Positions 53,727-63,167 of a stretch of DNA of 64,000 nt are shown here, in pieces; within the stretch, counting starts at the first letter, position 1, and every line of letters begins with the position of its first letter. The notes below the pieces were generated by a model. It was not told the DNA's origin. It saw only the letters and a list, made by a program, of their open reading frames with translations, and ran no database searches. The DNA is from an uncultured Apibacter sp. (GTDB lineage Bacteria; Bacteroidota; Bacteroidia; Flavobacteriales; Weeksellaceae), in contig CALYQD010000001.1 in NCBI GenBank assembly GCA_945280365.1, forward strand, positions 286,306 to 350,305. Direction: 5' to 3'. The translations under genes and the position numbers were made by a program.

Positions 53727-54641
53727 ATGGACAACATTCCTTTATTTTTTACCCCTTCTTCCAATAATTTAAAAGAGCCTGTATTTAAGGCCGATTTTTC
53801 TTCTTTGTATCATAAGTATGAAGTCGTCATAGAAATTGAAAAAGAAAATACCAAGACTAAAATAGAATATAGGGCAGGAGTAAAGCTTGAAAGGAAATCG
53901 CCAAGTTCAAAAAATCCGATACTAAGCATACAAAAGCTAACCAAAGTTCTTATTAATGGAATAGAACCCGACCTTATAACAGAAAAAATATCTGCTCTGG
54001 TAGGAAGTATCTTCCAACCGTTACAAATAGAATTGGGCCCCCAAGGAGAAATTTTGAATATTTCCAACTATGAATCTATCCTGAAAAAATGGGAAGAGGT
54101 AAAGGAAAACCTACAAATGAATTATGCCGGGCAAACGTTGGATAGTTATATAAATAACATCAATCAAACGTTGAAATCCCCGGAACTGGTTTTAAAAAAA
54201 CTAAAAAACGATTGGTTCCTCTCTTTATACTGTGTACCCCTGTATACTGAATATACGAATCCTCCGGAAAAAGAAAAATGGAAATTTCCTTCCTTGTTGA
54301 AAGGAGAGGCAGCAAAAGAATACTCGGTTATTAAGTCTTCTGAAAATTTAAATGATTCAGAAAACTCTATTTTGATTTTTGTACAAGACTTAGATACCCC
54401 GGATACCTTTACCAGTATTTATACTTTGGATAATAAAACCAAGCTCATAAAAAACATAGAAGCAGTTATAACTGAAAAAGAAGGATATTCCATTAGAGCA
54501 GACATACAATGTATAGAAATCCATAAAAAAGAAAAAGAAAATACGCCGATACCCGCAAAAAAGAAAGATTTTGATGAACAAGCTGAATGGCAGAAATACC
54601 AAAGGAAGAAAAAAGGATTTTGGGGACGGTTGTTTGATTGA
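53727..54641 (+). CDS. T6SS cargo-locus protein of unknown function
   Basis: The 304-aa cytoplasmic protein has no signal peptide and no catalytic motif that I can name. It has an alpha/beta N-terminal part ('YHKYEVVIEIEKENTKTKIE') and helices ('LKKWEEVKENLQMNYAGQTL'), and ends in a lysine-rich tail with 'QKYQRKKKGFWGRLFD'. It sits 73 bases before the PAAR-like gene and the wall-hydrolase effector. In Bacteroidota such proteins precede DUF4280 genes and could act as adaptors or chaperones for loading. That role is inferred from context. Confidence 0.55.
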   Translation: MDNIPLFFTPSSNNLKEPVFKADFSSLYHKYEVVIEIEKENTKTKIEYRAGVKLERKSPSSKNPILSIQKLTKVLINGIEPDLITEKISALVGSIFQPLQIELGPQGEILNISNYESILKKWEEVKENLQMNYAGQTLDSYINNINQTLKSPELVLKKLKNDWFLSLYCVPLYTEYTNPPEKEKWKFPSLLKGEAAKEYSVIKSSENLNDSENSILIFVQDLDTPDTFTSIYTLDNKTKLIKNIEAVITEKEGYSIRADIQCIEIHKKEKENTPIPAKKKDFDEQAEWQKYQRKKKGFWGRLFD

Positions 54642-54714
54642 AAAAAAAAATACCTGTAGGTAGCCATGATCGTTAAAAAAACTAAAAAAGAGATAAAAAT
54701 CTAATAAAAAACCT

Positions 54715-55182
54715 ATGAGTCAGAAATATTTTGTATGCCAGGGGGCTATTTGTAAATGTGATTTTGGAAGTACTCCTGATAAACTTTTAGTGAAAACCCA
54801 AACTTCTGTCTATTTAAATGATGGTGAAGGATTGTACAAACTGGCTGCTACAACCAAAGAATTAGGACAAACCTTTGAAAAAAATACCTTTGGGAGCTGT
54901 TCAAAGAAAAATGGAAATTCTTGTATGGCGAATGTAACCGGGTGGAAGGATTATAAAGATAATCAGAAAATAGTAGAAAATGATTCTTGTCTCTTACTGG
55001 AAGATAGTACGGCAGATTGCCCGTTAGGAGGAAGTGGCTGTATAAAGATTACTTTTCATGGCCAGGTTACCGATGTTCATTCTCTGCATTTTGAAAAATC
55101 AGATGAAACAGTATTACAGCAATTGATGCCTTTAACTAATTTCAATGAAATAATTAACGATACAGAAAATTGGGTAGAATGA
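54715..55182 (+). CDS. DUF4280 PAAR-like spike-tip protein
   Basis: The 155-aa protein starts 'YFVCQGAICKCDFGSTPDKL' and contains 'FGSCSKKNGNSCMA', 'DSCLLLEDSTADCPLGGSGC' and 'IKITFHGQV'. The ordered cysteines and the PAAR-like beta pattern identify DUF4280, the PAAR-like cap of Bacteroidota T6SS spikes. It should sit on VgrG and bind the downstream effector. Confidence 0.88.
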   Translation: MSQKYFVCQGAICKCDFGSTPDKLLVKTQTSVYLNDGEGLYKLAATTKELGQTFEKNTFGSCSKKNGNSCMANVTGWKDYKDNQKIVENDSCLLLEDSTADCPLGGSGCIKITFHGQVTDVHSLHFEKSDETVLQQLMPLTNFNEIINDTENWVE

Positions 55183-55264
55183 GTAAAGTTGGAATTAAGA
55201 AATAAGGTGTAAAGCGTGAAATTCTTATGTCTTATCCCTTACTAACTAATAAAAAGATAAATCC

Positions 55265-57631
55265 ATGCCTGAATATACTTACATCAGCCATAAAGTAAAA
55301 AAAGGAGAAACCCTTTATGGAATATCAAGACAGTATACTGTAGAAGAACATAAAATACTGCAAGCAAATCCCGAAATAAAAATAACCCCCAAAGGAAAAG
55401 GGAAATATGAAATAGCTAACCTCAAAGAAGGACAGATACTAAGGATTCCCCAGAAAAAAAAGATTGGAAAACGAGGGGTAAAAGCCATAACCGGGAATAC
55501 CACCCCCAAAGCGGGAATAAAAGAAAAGTACCGGGTAACAGAGTGGTATCCCGGAACACCTACAGAAATGAAAAACCCTGCTAATGTAAAATGGGCAGTT
55601 TATTACAAAGAAAAAGGAAAATATATCTTGAAGTTTAAAAAAGAAATCGGAGAATTTACCTTTCATGAACAAGCCATAGGAAAAGACATAAAAATAGTAG
55701 GGTATTTATATTCACCTGAACTAGACAATGACAGTGCCTTATCTGTAAAAGTATCTCCCAATCAAAAACCCTCCCTTACCTCCCTTACCTTGTATGATGT
55801 AAAGAAAGACAAACCCTTGAGCCAGAATGCAAAACTGAAACTAGGACAGATTCTCTATGTAGTAGCCAATACAACGGGAAGCGTGGGAAAGAAAATAGAA
55901 TTCACGTTACTAAAAAAAGAAGAAAAACAAGGGAAAACCGAATATAAAACCGTAACAAACACTACTGAAAAAGTAAGCACTAAAGGGACAGCAACTACTG
56001 CTTTTCCTCTGAATGACTATAAGCTTTTAGTAAACCCCATAAAGAAGCATGAGTATAAAGTTAAGGCCCAACTTGAAGAGGGGAACGCAAAAAAGGATAA
56101 GCCCAAACAACAGCCTAAAAAAGAAGAAAGTATCATTTATAAGGGAACTATTTTTTTTAAAGAAGGATGGAACAAATTCAGGGAGACATACAAGAAAATG
56201 ACCACTTCCGAAGAACCCCAAATTCAGAAAGTAAGCTTATATATTCCCGGAGGAAAGGAAAAAGTATCTTATGGAGAAATCCTGAAATTAAAGATTGAGG
56301 GCAAAAACCTGAAAGGACAGAGCATAGAATATACCGTTTATGAAGATGACTGGCCACTCAAAGACGAATTAGACAGCAGTATAGTCCAGATGAAAGCAGA
56401 TGTTCAGGAACTGGATATACAGCTTACCAAAGAAATGTATAAAAAAGGAGGAACCAGTTGGCTGGAATTGGCAGACGGCAAACATGAAATCTATGTAGAT
56501 GTAAAGCTAAAAGGGGAAATCTTAGCCAAGAGTACCAAAATCATAGAAGTAGATACCTCTACGATTAAAATGGAACCCATACCCGGAAACCGGGCAGTTA
56601 TGACCGGAGAGGATAAGAAGATTGAGAATTGTTTATGTAAACAATATGATTTAATTTGGGGAGCAAAAGTAAGTTGTGAATTTAGGAAAAAAGTAGTGGA
56701 GATTTGTAAGGAATTATGGGGAGAAAGTAGAAAAATAGACATGGCTAATGGACTAATGGCTGTTATGAAAGTAGAAACCTCTGGAACTTTTTCTCCTTCT
56801 AAAATTGAATTAAAACCTACAGGTAAGTATAGACCAAATGGACAACCTAAAAAAGACTATAGAGGTTTAAATAGAGAAGAAATATTATTACTAGATGAAA
56901 ATTTTTCGGGGGCTGTTGGTTTAATTCAATTTACATCAATAGCTATACAAGATTTAAATAAAAAATATTCTATATCATTGACTAAAAGAAAATTAGCATT
57001 AATGACGAATGTGGAACAGCTAGATTATGTAGAGAAATATTTTAGACTTTTTGATAGATATAAGAAAGTAAAATCTCCAGAAGATATTTATTTAATAGTA
57101 TTTGCGCCTATAGGAGTAGGAAAAGATGATGATTATGTGCTTTATGATAAAGATACGACTAAAAAGGAATATGAATGGAATGAAAGTGTTGATAAAAAAG
57201 ATGGGAATAATGATGGAAAAATTCAAAGAAGAGAAATCTTAAATAGGTACTATAATTCTGTTAAAGAAGGTAAAGGTAAAAAAACTACTACTTTTGATTG
57301 TGGAGTAATTCCAATAAAAAAAGAACCTAATAAGGAAAGTTCGAGTAAATGGCATGATCCTGTAGATAATCCAAGGTTAACAAAATATAATTGGGATGGA
57401 AATGTAAAACCTTCTAGCGCAACTTATGGTTGGTGTAGAAGATATGCCAATGGAAATAAAAAATACCATTCAGGAGTTGACTTTTTTGCAATCCCAGGTA
57501 AAGACAAGGTATATTCTTGTTTAAAAGGGAATATACATCAAGTAAGATATTCTGCTAGTGCAGGATGGATAGTACGAGTAAAGATTCAAAATGTCAAAGA
57601 TTTGTTAGAACAGGAAAGAAAAGTAAATTAA
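55265..57631 (+). CDS. T6SS wall-hydrolase effector: LysM, Ig-like, lysozyme-like, M23 (frameshifted)
   Basis: The 788-aa ORF has LysM at residues 5-58 ('VKKGETLYGISRQYTVEEHK'), two Ig-like linker domains (~75-290 and ~320-435), then a lysozyme-like domain (~455-660) with 'NGLMAVMKVETSGTFSPS' (likely catalytic Glu) and 'FSGAVGLIQFTS'. An M23 peptidase starts at ~690: 'KKYHSGVDFFAIPG' gives the first zinc His and Asp. The frame ends early at 57631. The rest of M23 is in the +1 frame (57565-57972). It should cut both glycan and peptide of peptidoglycan in rival cells. It is preceded by the PAAR-like gene. Confidence 0.85.
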   Translation: MPEYTYISHKVKKGETLYGISRQYTVEEHKILQANPEIKITPKGKGKYEIANLKEGQILRIPQKKKIGKRGVKAITGNTTPKAGIKEKYRVTEWYPGTPTEMKNPANVKWAVYYKEKGKYILKFKKEIGEFTFHEQAIGKDIKIVGYLYSPELDNDSALSVKVSPNQKPSLTSLTLYDVKKDKPLSQNAKLKLGQILYVVANTTGSVGKKIEFTLLKKEEKQGKTEYKTVTNTTEKVSTKGTATTAFPLNDYKLLVNPIKKHEYKVKAQLEEGNAKKDKPKQQPKKEESIIYKGTIFFKEGWNKFRETYKKMTTSEEPQIQKVSLYIPGGKEKVSYGEILKLKIEGKNLKGQSIEYTVYEDDWPLKDELDSSIVQMKADVQELDIQLTKEMYKKGGTSWLELADGKHEIYVDVKLKGEILAKSTKIIEVDTSTIKMEPIPGNRAVMTGEDKKIENCLCKQYDLIWGAKVSCEFRKKVVEICKELWGESRKIDMANGLMAVMKVETSGTFSPSKIELKPTGKYRPNGQPKKDYRGLNREEILLLDENFSGAVGLIQFTSIAIQDLNKKYSISLTKRKLALMTNVEQLDYVEKYFRLFDRYKKVKSPEDIYLIVFAPIGVGKDDDYVLYDKDTTKKEYEWNESVDKKDGNNDGKIQRREILNRYYNSVKEGKGKKTTTFDCGVIPIKKEPNKESSSKWHDPVDNPRLTKYNWDGNVKPSSATYGWCRRYANGNKKYHSGVDFFAIPGKDKVYSCLKGNIHQVRYSASAGWIVRVKIQNVKDLLEQERKVN
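57469..57523 (+). repeat. M23 coding segment also found at the window end
   Basis: These 55 bases (TTCAGGAGTTGAC to CTTGTTTA) are identical to 63946-64000, where the window stops. They encode the first zinc-binding segment of the M23 domain. Confidence 0.92.
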
Positions 57632-57972
57632 AAACACAATATACGGATGAATTAAAAGGGATTGATCTTAAAGAAACAGATAATGTATATTTTATTTATA
57701 TGCACCTTCAAAGTGTATTTTTTACAGAAAAAGATGGGATAAACAAAACAGAGGTTGATGCTGGAACTCCTTTAGGTTATGCGGGAGTGTCTGGCTCTAT
57801 AGCTAATAAAGGACATGCTCCACATTTACACTTAGAAATAGCGACAGTGCTGGATGCGTATAAAAAGGGCGAAGGAGTAAGAACTAATCCTGCAAGATTT
57901 GTTAAATTAAATTCATATAATACAAAAGATCAAGATAATGAAAACAAACCGCACTATCATAAAGGTTCATAA
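57565..57972 (+). CDS. C-terminal part of the M23 peptidase in the shifted frame
   Basis: The coding part begins at about 57612 ('GKKSKLKTQYTDELKGIDL') and contains 'YMHLQSVF', 'AGTPLGYAGVSGS' and 'KGHAPHLHLEIA', the HxH zinc motif that completes the M23 active site. The first ~15 residues of the ORF are a shadow of the previous frame. Adding one G in 'CAGGAAAG' near 57612 joins it to the 55265 ORF without gap, so this is one gene with a single-base deletion, or a sequencing error. Confidence 0.75.
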   Translation: MDSTSKDSKCQRFVRTGKKSKLKTQYTDELKGIDLKETDNVYFIYMHLQSVFFTEKDGINKTEVDAGTPLGYAGVSGSIANKGHAPHLHLEIATVLDAYKKGEGVRTNPARFVKLNSYNTKDQDNENKPHYHKGS

Positions 57973-58876
57973 AATAAAATATTTGATTAGTTTATTTTTA
58001 ACAATAGTATTATTCTACAATTGCAATTCTCAAAAGAATAAATATATAGATACTAAATTTGACTATAAACAAGAATATGATTCAAATAGAGAATATTTTA
58101 AATCAAAAGAATTAGATAGGCTTTTTAATCTTAATAATAAAAAATATTTCATCCCAGATATTTATGGTCTTAATACGGATACTTATTATATTAAACCTAT
58201 TTCAATTAAGGATGATCATGAAAAATCATATATTTTATTATATGATAAAAATGATATATTAAGAGATACTCTTTCTATTTCGAATGAATATAGTTATTCT
58301 ATTAATGTTCGATTAGAAAATAATAAAAAAGGTATTTGCTTGGGGAGATTTAAGGAAGAAAATACTTTTTTTGAGATAGAAAAAATTTATGAAGTATCTA
58401 ACAAAATAAAGTTAAAACCAATATCAATTGAAACAAGGATATTGTACTGTCCAGTGCCTGTTGAATATATTTCAGAGGAGAATGTAGGAATAGAAGATTA
58501 CTTTAAATATGGGAAAAATAATAATATTGCTAAAAAATATATTATTCCTTTTGAGTGGTATGGGGTATATAGTAAAACTATAGAAACCGATATGACTATT
58601 ACAGGAATGGCAAGTATAACGTATAATTTTGCTATTACTAAAGATAAAATACTTTTAAAAATTAATACTTACCATGAGCCTATAAGTTGTGATGGTGAAT
58701 ATTATGCTATAGAGAATAGTAATATATTGGAACTTTATTATAATGAGAATGATGCCTTATGTAAATCAGAAGCTCCCAATTTTATGATAAAAAAACAAAA
58801 TGGGAAATATTATATAAAAGGTTTAGGAGGGGGAGAAACAATTAATGAATGGATAGAAGTAAAAAAAGAAAAATAA
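57938..58876 (+). CDS. Lipoprotein, candidate immunity to the wall hydrolase
   Basis: The 312-aa protein has a signal peptide ending in lipobox 'LFYNC' (residues ~18-30). The mature part is beta-rich ('IPFEWYGVYSKTIETDMTIT', 'DGEYYAIENSNILELYYNEN'), recalling small-molecule or lysozyme-inhibitor-like folds, but I cannot place it in a family. It overlaps the effector's M23 end by 35 bases, so it is translationally coupled. A periplasmic lipoprotein is the expected form of immunity to a peptidoglycan-cutting effector. Confidence 0.6.
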   Translation: MKTNRTIIKVHKIKYLISLFLTIVLFYNCNSQKNKYIDTKFDYKQEYDSNREYFKSKELDRLFNLNNKKYFIPDIYGLNTDTYYIKPISIKDDHEKSYILLYDKNDILRDTLSISNEYSYSINVRLENNKKGICLGRFKEENTFFEIEKIYEVSNKIKLKPISIETRILYCPVPVEYISEENVGIEDYFKYGKNNNIAKKYIIPFEWYGVYSKTIETDMTITGMASITYNFAITKDKILLKINTYHEPISCDGEYYAIENSNILELYYNENDALCKSEAPNFMIKKQNGKYYIKGLGGGETINEWIEVKKEK

Positions 58877-58912
58877 CTAAGGAATATATTTCATATAGAA
58901 ATAATTCATAAA

Positions 58913-59353
58913 ATGAAATTCAGTAAGAAAGCAAAAATTATAACAGGAGTGTTTATCTGTTTATTAACCATATTATCTATAGGTGTCATATACATAATAT
59001 CTCAAATAAATAAATTCGAAATCTCAAAGAATGATGATTATGAAAAAGAAATGTCGAGTATATTCTTTATTTCAGAATATAATGAGTTTGTCCCTGTTGA
59101 GTATAAGGAATGCATACATAGATATTTTATTCAAAATGATTTCCTTTACGGAGAGAAAAGAGATAAATATTTTTTAACTACTATTAAAAGCAGAGCAAAA
59201 GATGTAATTGCTTTTGGTGATCTTTCTAATCAGGATAGTAATGCCAAGCCAGATATAGCTTTTTTATTGGAGGAAAATGATTTTAAAAGTAATTTTATCC
59301 TATTTTTTTGTATTCTTCAAAAAATAATAAAAATTAGGTCTAAAAAATGCTGA
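58913..59353 (+). CDS. Membrane-anchored protein, C-terminus probably broken
   Basis: The 146-aa ORF starts 'MKFSKKAKIITGVFICLLTI', with one membrane helix, followed by a globular part ('YKECIHRYFIQNDFLYGEKR', 'SNAKPDIAFLLEENDFKSN'). After that the frame degenerates into hydrophobic residues and ends at 'RSKKC'. A -1 frame continues 'YPIFLYSSKNNKN', so the 3' part may be frameshifted or lost. Similar anchored proteins occur in Bacteroidota T6SS cargo loci. Function is unknown. Confidence 0.5.
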   Translation: MKFSKKAKIITGVFICLLTILSIGVIYIISQINKFEISKNDDYEKEMSSIFFISEYNEFVPVEYKECIHRYFIQNDFLYGEKRDKYFLTTIKSRAKDVIAFGDLSNQDSNAKPDIAFLLEENDFKSNFILFFCILQKIIKIRSKKC

Positions 59354-59550
59354 ATACATATGTTTAAAAATACTACACTGATTTAGTCTAATATTTAAAT
59401 AATTGTTAGCCCCTGATGATTATGAGGGAGATTTAATTCCATTACTGTATAAGAAAAGCTCATTTCTTTGCCCAAAGTATAGAAGAATCCGGGAGGGATT
59501 TATTAGGAGCATTAGAAGGAGAAGATTTTAAGCATTATACACCAAAAAGG

Positions 59551-60807
59551 TTGGTAGAAGTATTTGATACCTTTAGAAGTAAATACGAAGATTATGGACG
59601 AGGCAATAAACGAAATATTTATAAAGGGATGAATGACGAACGCTTAGCTTATGAGGATCGAAAAAAAGCAAAACCCATTGCGGAAGCTTATTTATACGGA
59701 AAAACTCAAGGGAGGGAAACCGCTTCAAATCCAATAGCCTTAGCCAATATTGCCTACAGTACTAAAAGCGATATAGGAAACCAAGGAGGCAATGACGGTT
59801 GGAATTTTAAAGGACGGGGATTGTTGCAAGTAACCGGAAGAGGGAATTATGAAAAAATACAGAAAGTAATAGATAAACTAGCACCGGAGAGTAAAGTTAA
59901 TGTTTTTGATTCAGTACCAGAAAGTGGGTATACCCCACATCAGGCGGCTATTACCGGGATGGCTGAATGGGTAGAAAAATCTTTGTATGCCTTAGCGTCT
60001 CAATCCACCAAAAATAACGATGATAAAATTGTAAACAATATAGTGAATGAACTAAATGAGAAAACAGATTCCAGAGCAAAAAGGATTGTACATTACCGGG
60101 GTGGTAGTGCCACAGCTACTATATCAGGAAGCAGTAAAAAAGTAAATTATACAGCTCCAAAAGATAAAAATGGGAATCCGAAATACAAGTCTACCAAAGA
60201 AATATTTAAAATTGATGAATGTATTTTACTAACAGGAGAGAAAAAGGAGAAAAAAGAAGAACGAAAGAGAGCTCCGTGGATGGAAATTGCTTGGGAACAA
60301 GAGGCTAAAAAATTAGTAGAAACAGGTAGTAATAAAGAAATACAAAAATTCTTTAAAGGTACTGCTTATGAAAAAACAATGGGTACCATTGATCAAAAAA
60401 CAAAGAGGCCTATTAATGAAAAAACAATATCTTGGTGTGCATCATTTGTAAATTGGGTAATGGTAAAGTATGGTTATAAAGGTATCACAACAGATGGAGG
60501 ATATGATGCAACAAGAGCATTAAAATGGGCGAAGTGGCCAGAAGGAAATAATATAGGTAAACCAGTCTATGGAGCAATAGCTGTAAAAACACGAAATGGA
60601 GGAGGGCATGTAGGTTTCGTAGCAGGAAGAAAAGGAGATTTTATTGTAGTACTTGGTGGAAATCAAGGAAATAAATTACAATGTTCAACATATAATATAT
60701 CTGATTTTTTTGCTTATGTAATACCAAACGATTATAAAATAACAGATGAAGATTATAATTTGCCTGAATATAAGGGAAATCCAGCAGCAAAAGGTTCTGA
60801 ATCTTAA
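59551..60807 (+). CDS. 5'-truncated effector: GH19-like muramidase plus cysteine peptidase (CHAP/TIGR02594-like)
   Basis: The frame is open from 59437, before the TTG used here, and reads 'RKAHFFAQSIEESGRDLL', the first catalytic Glu motif of GH19 chitinase/lysozyme-like enzymes. It then has 'PIALANIAYSTKSDIGNQGG', 'WNFKGRGLLQVTGRGNY' and 'TGMAEWVE'. There is no start codon ahead of that motif, so the gene lacks its 5' part. The C-terminal ~170 residues have 'ISWCASFVNWVM' (Cys), 'GGGHVGFVAG' (His) and 'VLGGNQGN', a CHAP/TIGR02594-type amidase. It looks like an orphan C-terminal toxin module of a T6SS effector. Confidence 0.75.
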   Translation: MVEVFDTFRSKYEDYGRGNKRNIYKGMNDERLAYEDRKKAKPIAEAYLYGKTQGRETASNPIALANIAYSTKSDIGNQGGNDGWNFKGRGLLQVTGRGNYEKIQKVIDKLAPESKVNVFDSVPESGYTPHQAAITGMAEWVEKSLYALASQSTKNNDDKIVNNIVNELNEKTDSRAKRIVHYRGGSATATISGSSKKVNYTAPKDKNGNPKYKSTKEIFKIDECILLTGEKKEKKEERKRAPWMEIAWEQEAKKLVETGSNKEIQKFFKGTAYEKTMGTIDQKTKRPINEKTISWCASFVNWVMVKYGYKGITTDGGYDATRALKWAKWPEGNNIGKPVYGAIAVKTRNGGGHVGFVAGRKGDFIVVLGGNQGNKLQCSTYNISDFFAYVIPNDYKITDEDYNLPEYKGNPAAKGSES

Positions 60808-60818
60808 ATATTTAAGTT

Positions 60819-62036
60819 ATGAGAAAAATATCATTTTTATTATTTGTAGGATTTTTATCTATCAATATCCTACAATGTAAAGGACAAGATAATAAGGATA
60901 AAACAAAAGATGATTTTAATTCCAAAAATAATTTATACAACAGTTATAATAAAGATACCATTATGTTATATAATATATTACAAGAACAGTTAAAATATGG
61001 ACATCCACAATATGATGATTTATATACTCCTTATGATTATTCAGAAAGAGATTATACAATTATATTGCCTTATATAAAAGATATATTAGAAAAAAATGGT
61101 TATAGACAAATATCTCAAAATGAGTTTAAAGAAAAAGTGAAACTTATATTTAATAGAATTTTAGATTATAATAATTCAAATAAATATATTTATGTTAATT
61201 TTTTGGATAAATGCAATGATAAAGTTATATTTCAGCAAAATGATATAATAGAAGCTTTTGGGGTTTATGTTAATAAAGATTTAAGATGTATTTCTGATTT
61301 TTATGCTATTCCAGAAATATTGGATTATCAAAATATTAAAGGAATTAAACAATACGAATTGAATTTATCTAATAAACAAAAAACAAGGGATGGTGGGGAA
61401 ATTAGATTAGATTTGTGGAAAGATGAAGAAAACTTATCTCAACAAAGACACTTTAACCACCAATTATTAATCAACCGCAATAAATATTTATTTAATGATA
61501 GCAAGGCAAGCTTAGCATGGTTGAAAGTTAATGATGAATATTTTTTAGAATCTTTAGTAACTACCTTTGGTTATACTAAAGATAAGGACTTATTAGATTG
61601 GGTAATGCAGAGGAATCGTTCAAAAGCAGTAGAATTTATAAATAATTATGTTTTTGTAAGGAATTGCAAAGGGGAATTAGAGATACGTGAAGATATATTA
61701 AAATATATAGAGCAGAAAACAACCGATGAAGAAAACACCCATGACTATGCCAAAGCTCTCTATCATTATGAAGTTTATGAAAACCCGAATAAATGGACAG
61801 AAAAGGAAGCCTACAAAATATTAGCATATAAATCAAATACCTACGATTATCTTTTTATGAAATATAAAAACATTAGATATAACAACCGTTGGAACATATT
61901 AGGGAGTATATATTATTATTCAAATAGAGGAGATGAAAAAGAATGGAAGGAAATAGAAAAGAATTTTGAAAAGAATAATTATTATAATTTACCTCATTTG
62001 AAGGAAGCCTTAGAATATGCTTATATTTTTGAATAG
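60819..62036 (+). CDS. Lipoprotein, candidate immunity protein
   Basis: The 405-aa protein has the signal peptide 'MRKISFLLFVGFLSINILQC' with lipobox LQC. The mature part is helical and charged ('YAKALYHYEVYENPNKWTEK', 'GDEKEWKEIEKNFEKNNYYN'). It starts 11 bases after the truncated GH19/CHAP module. No catalytic motif is visible. I do not recognise the family. The position suggests immunity to the preceding toxin module. Confidence 0.55.
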   Translation: MRKISFLLFVGFLSINILQCKGQDNKDKTKDDFNSKNNLYNSYNKDTIMLYNILQEQLKYGHPQYDDLYTPYDYSERDYTIILPYIKDILEKNGYRQISQNEFKEKVKLIFNRILDYNNSNKYIYVNFLDKCNDKVIFQQNDIIEAFGVYVNKDLRCISDFYAIPEILDYQNIKGIKQYELNLSNKQKTRDGGEIRLDLWKDEENLSQQRHFNHQLLINRNKYLFNDSKASLAWLKVNDEYFLESLVTTFGYTKDKDLLDWVMQRNRSKAVEFINNYVFVRNCKGELEIREDILKYIEQKTTDEENTHDYAKALYHYEVYENPNKWTEKEAYKILAYKSNTYDYLFMKYKNIRYNNRWNILGSIYYYSNRGDEKEWKEIEKNFEKNNYYNLPHLKEALEYAYIFE

Positions 62037-62095
62037 TTAGGGATTTAAATTAAAATAATATCTAGACAGTTTCAGGAACTAAAAATTTAACTACT

Positions 62096-62890
62096 ATGAG
62101 ATTAATTACAGTTATTGTATTCTTTTTATGTTTTTGTATGGATGCTAATACTGTTGTATTAACAGAAAAACAACTTAACGGAAAGAAAGATAATGATAAT
62201 TCGAAATTTGAAACAATTGCTTTAAAATATTTAGGCTTAGAAGAAAATGATTGCGCTATGCATCTAATTGTTCAAAAAAAATTACCTTATGCAGATCAAA
62301 CTGTTATTGTAATTCCCGAATATATCACTGAAAGTCGTAATGAAGATGATGAATTTGATGTTAACTTACATATCCTTCTAATCGATACCACTAGTGAAAA
62401 AGTAATTTCCTATTACCCTGATGAATTTGTTGAAATTTCTGATGCCATTAAACTGGGTTCAATTTCAATAGATACCGGATTATTTATTTTGAATGAGGAA
62501 TATAGGGCTTTTGGAATAGTAGTCCATCACAATAATTTCAGAAGGCATGGACATTATACTTCCTCTACAATATCTTTGTTTATTCAAAAAAATAAGACCT
62601 TGCAAATGGTTTTAGATAGTTTGATTACAAACTATACCCGAGGAGAATATTCTGGTTGTGAGGGAGATACAGAAACAATGAAATCTGTATTAATAATGTC
62701 GGATAAACAAACTAATAATTTTAAAAATATTATTGTTAAAAATACTGAAAACCATACATTTTTTGAAAGGGATAAAGGTATAACAATAGAAGATGAATTT
62801 GAAGATTATCCTTGTATTGAAAGAGAAGAAAATTTTACAAATCAATATACTTTAAAGTATGTTAATGGAAGGTATCAAAAAATAAATTAA
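62096..62890 (+). CDS. Exported protein of unknown function
   Basis: The 264-aa protein has a short signal peptide 'MRLITVIVFFLCFCMDAN'. The mature part is beta-rich and acidic ('QTVIVIPEYITESRNEDDEF', 'AFGIVVHHNNFRRHGHYTSS'), with paired cysteines. It follows the previous lipoprotein after 60 bases. It may be another immunity or orphan protein of the cargo array. I do not recognise the family. Confidence 0.5.
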   Translation: MRLITVIVFFLCFCMDANTVVLTEKQLNGKKDNDNSKFETIALKYLGLEENDCAMHLIVQKKLPYADQTVIVIPEYITESRNEDDEFDVNLHILLIDTTSEKVISYYPDEFVEISDAIKLGSISIDTGLFILNEEYRAFGIVVHHNNFRRHGHYTSSTISLFIQKNKTLQMVLDSLITNYTRGEYSGCEGDTETMKSVLIMSDKQTNNFKNIIVKNTENHTFFERDKGITIEDEFEDYPCIEREENFTNQYTLKYVNGRYQKIN

Positions 62891-63071
62891 CGTTATCCGA
62901 TCTTTATACATTTATCTTATTTTTCAAAAAACAATAAAAAATGGGTAAAAAAAATCCAATAAACATATTCGAAAAAATCGCAATGATTTTATCTATTATT
63001 TAAATAATTCATAAATAATAGCAAAAAAAAGACATAAATATAATAATTAATAAATTAAATTGATAATTGTA

Positions 63072-63124
63072 AATAATTTTCCCTATACGTCCCCCTGTCT
63101 AAATTTTAAATTTGTTATATGTTG
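63072..63124. repeat. Dispersed repeat, second copy
   Basis: AATAATTTTCCCTATACGTC and the following ~30 bases ending TTTGTTATATGTTG match 48281-48332 with few differences. It lies 44 bases before the SH3b lipoprotein gene. Confidence 0.6.
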
Positions 63125-63167
63125 AATATTATTATTTGAATACTGAAACTAACCCATATAAATCAAA

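Noticed and set aside
57565-57972. Reading the 135-aa ORF as an independent gene
   Set aside because: Its content is the second half of the M23 domain and its first residues are shadow sequence. It is the frameshifted end of the 55265 gene.
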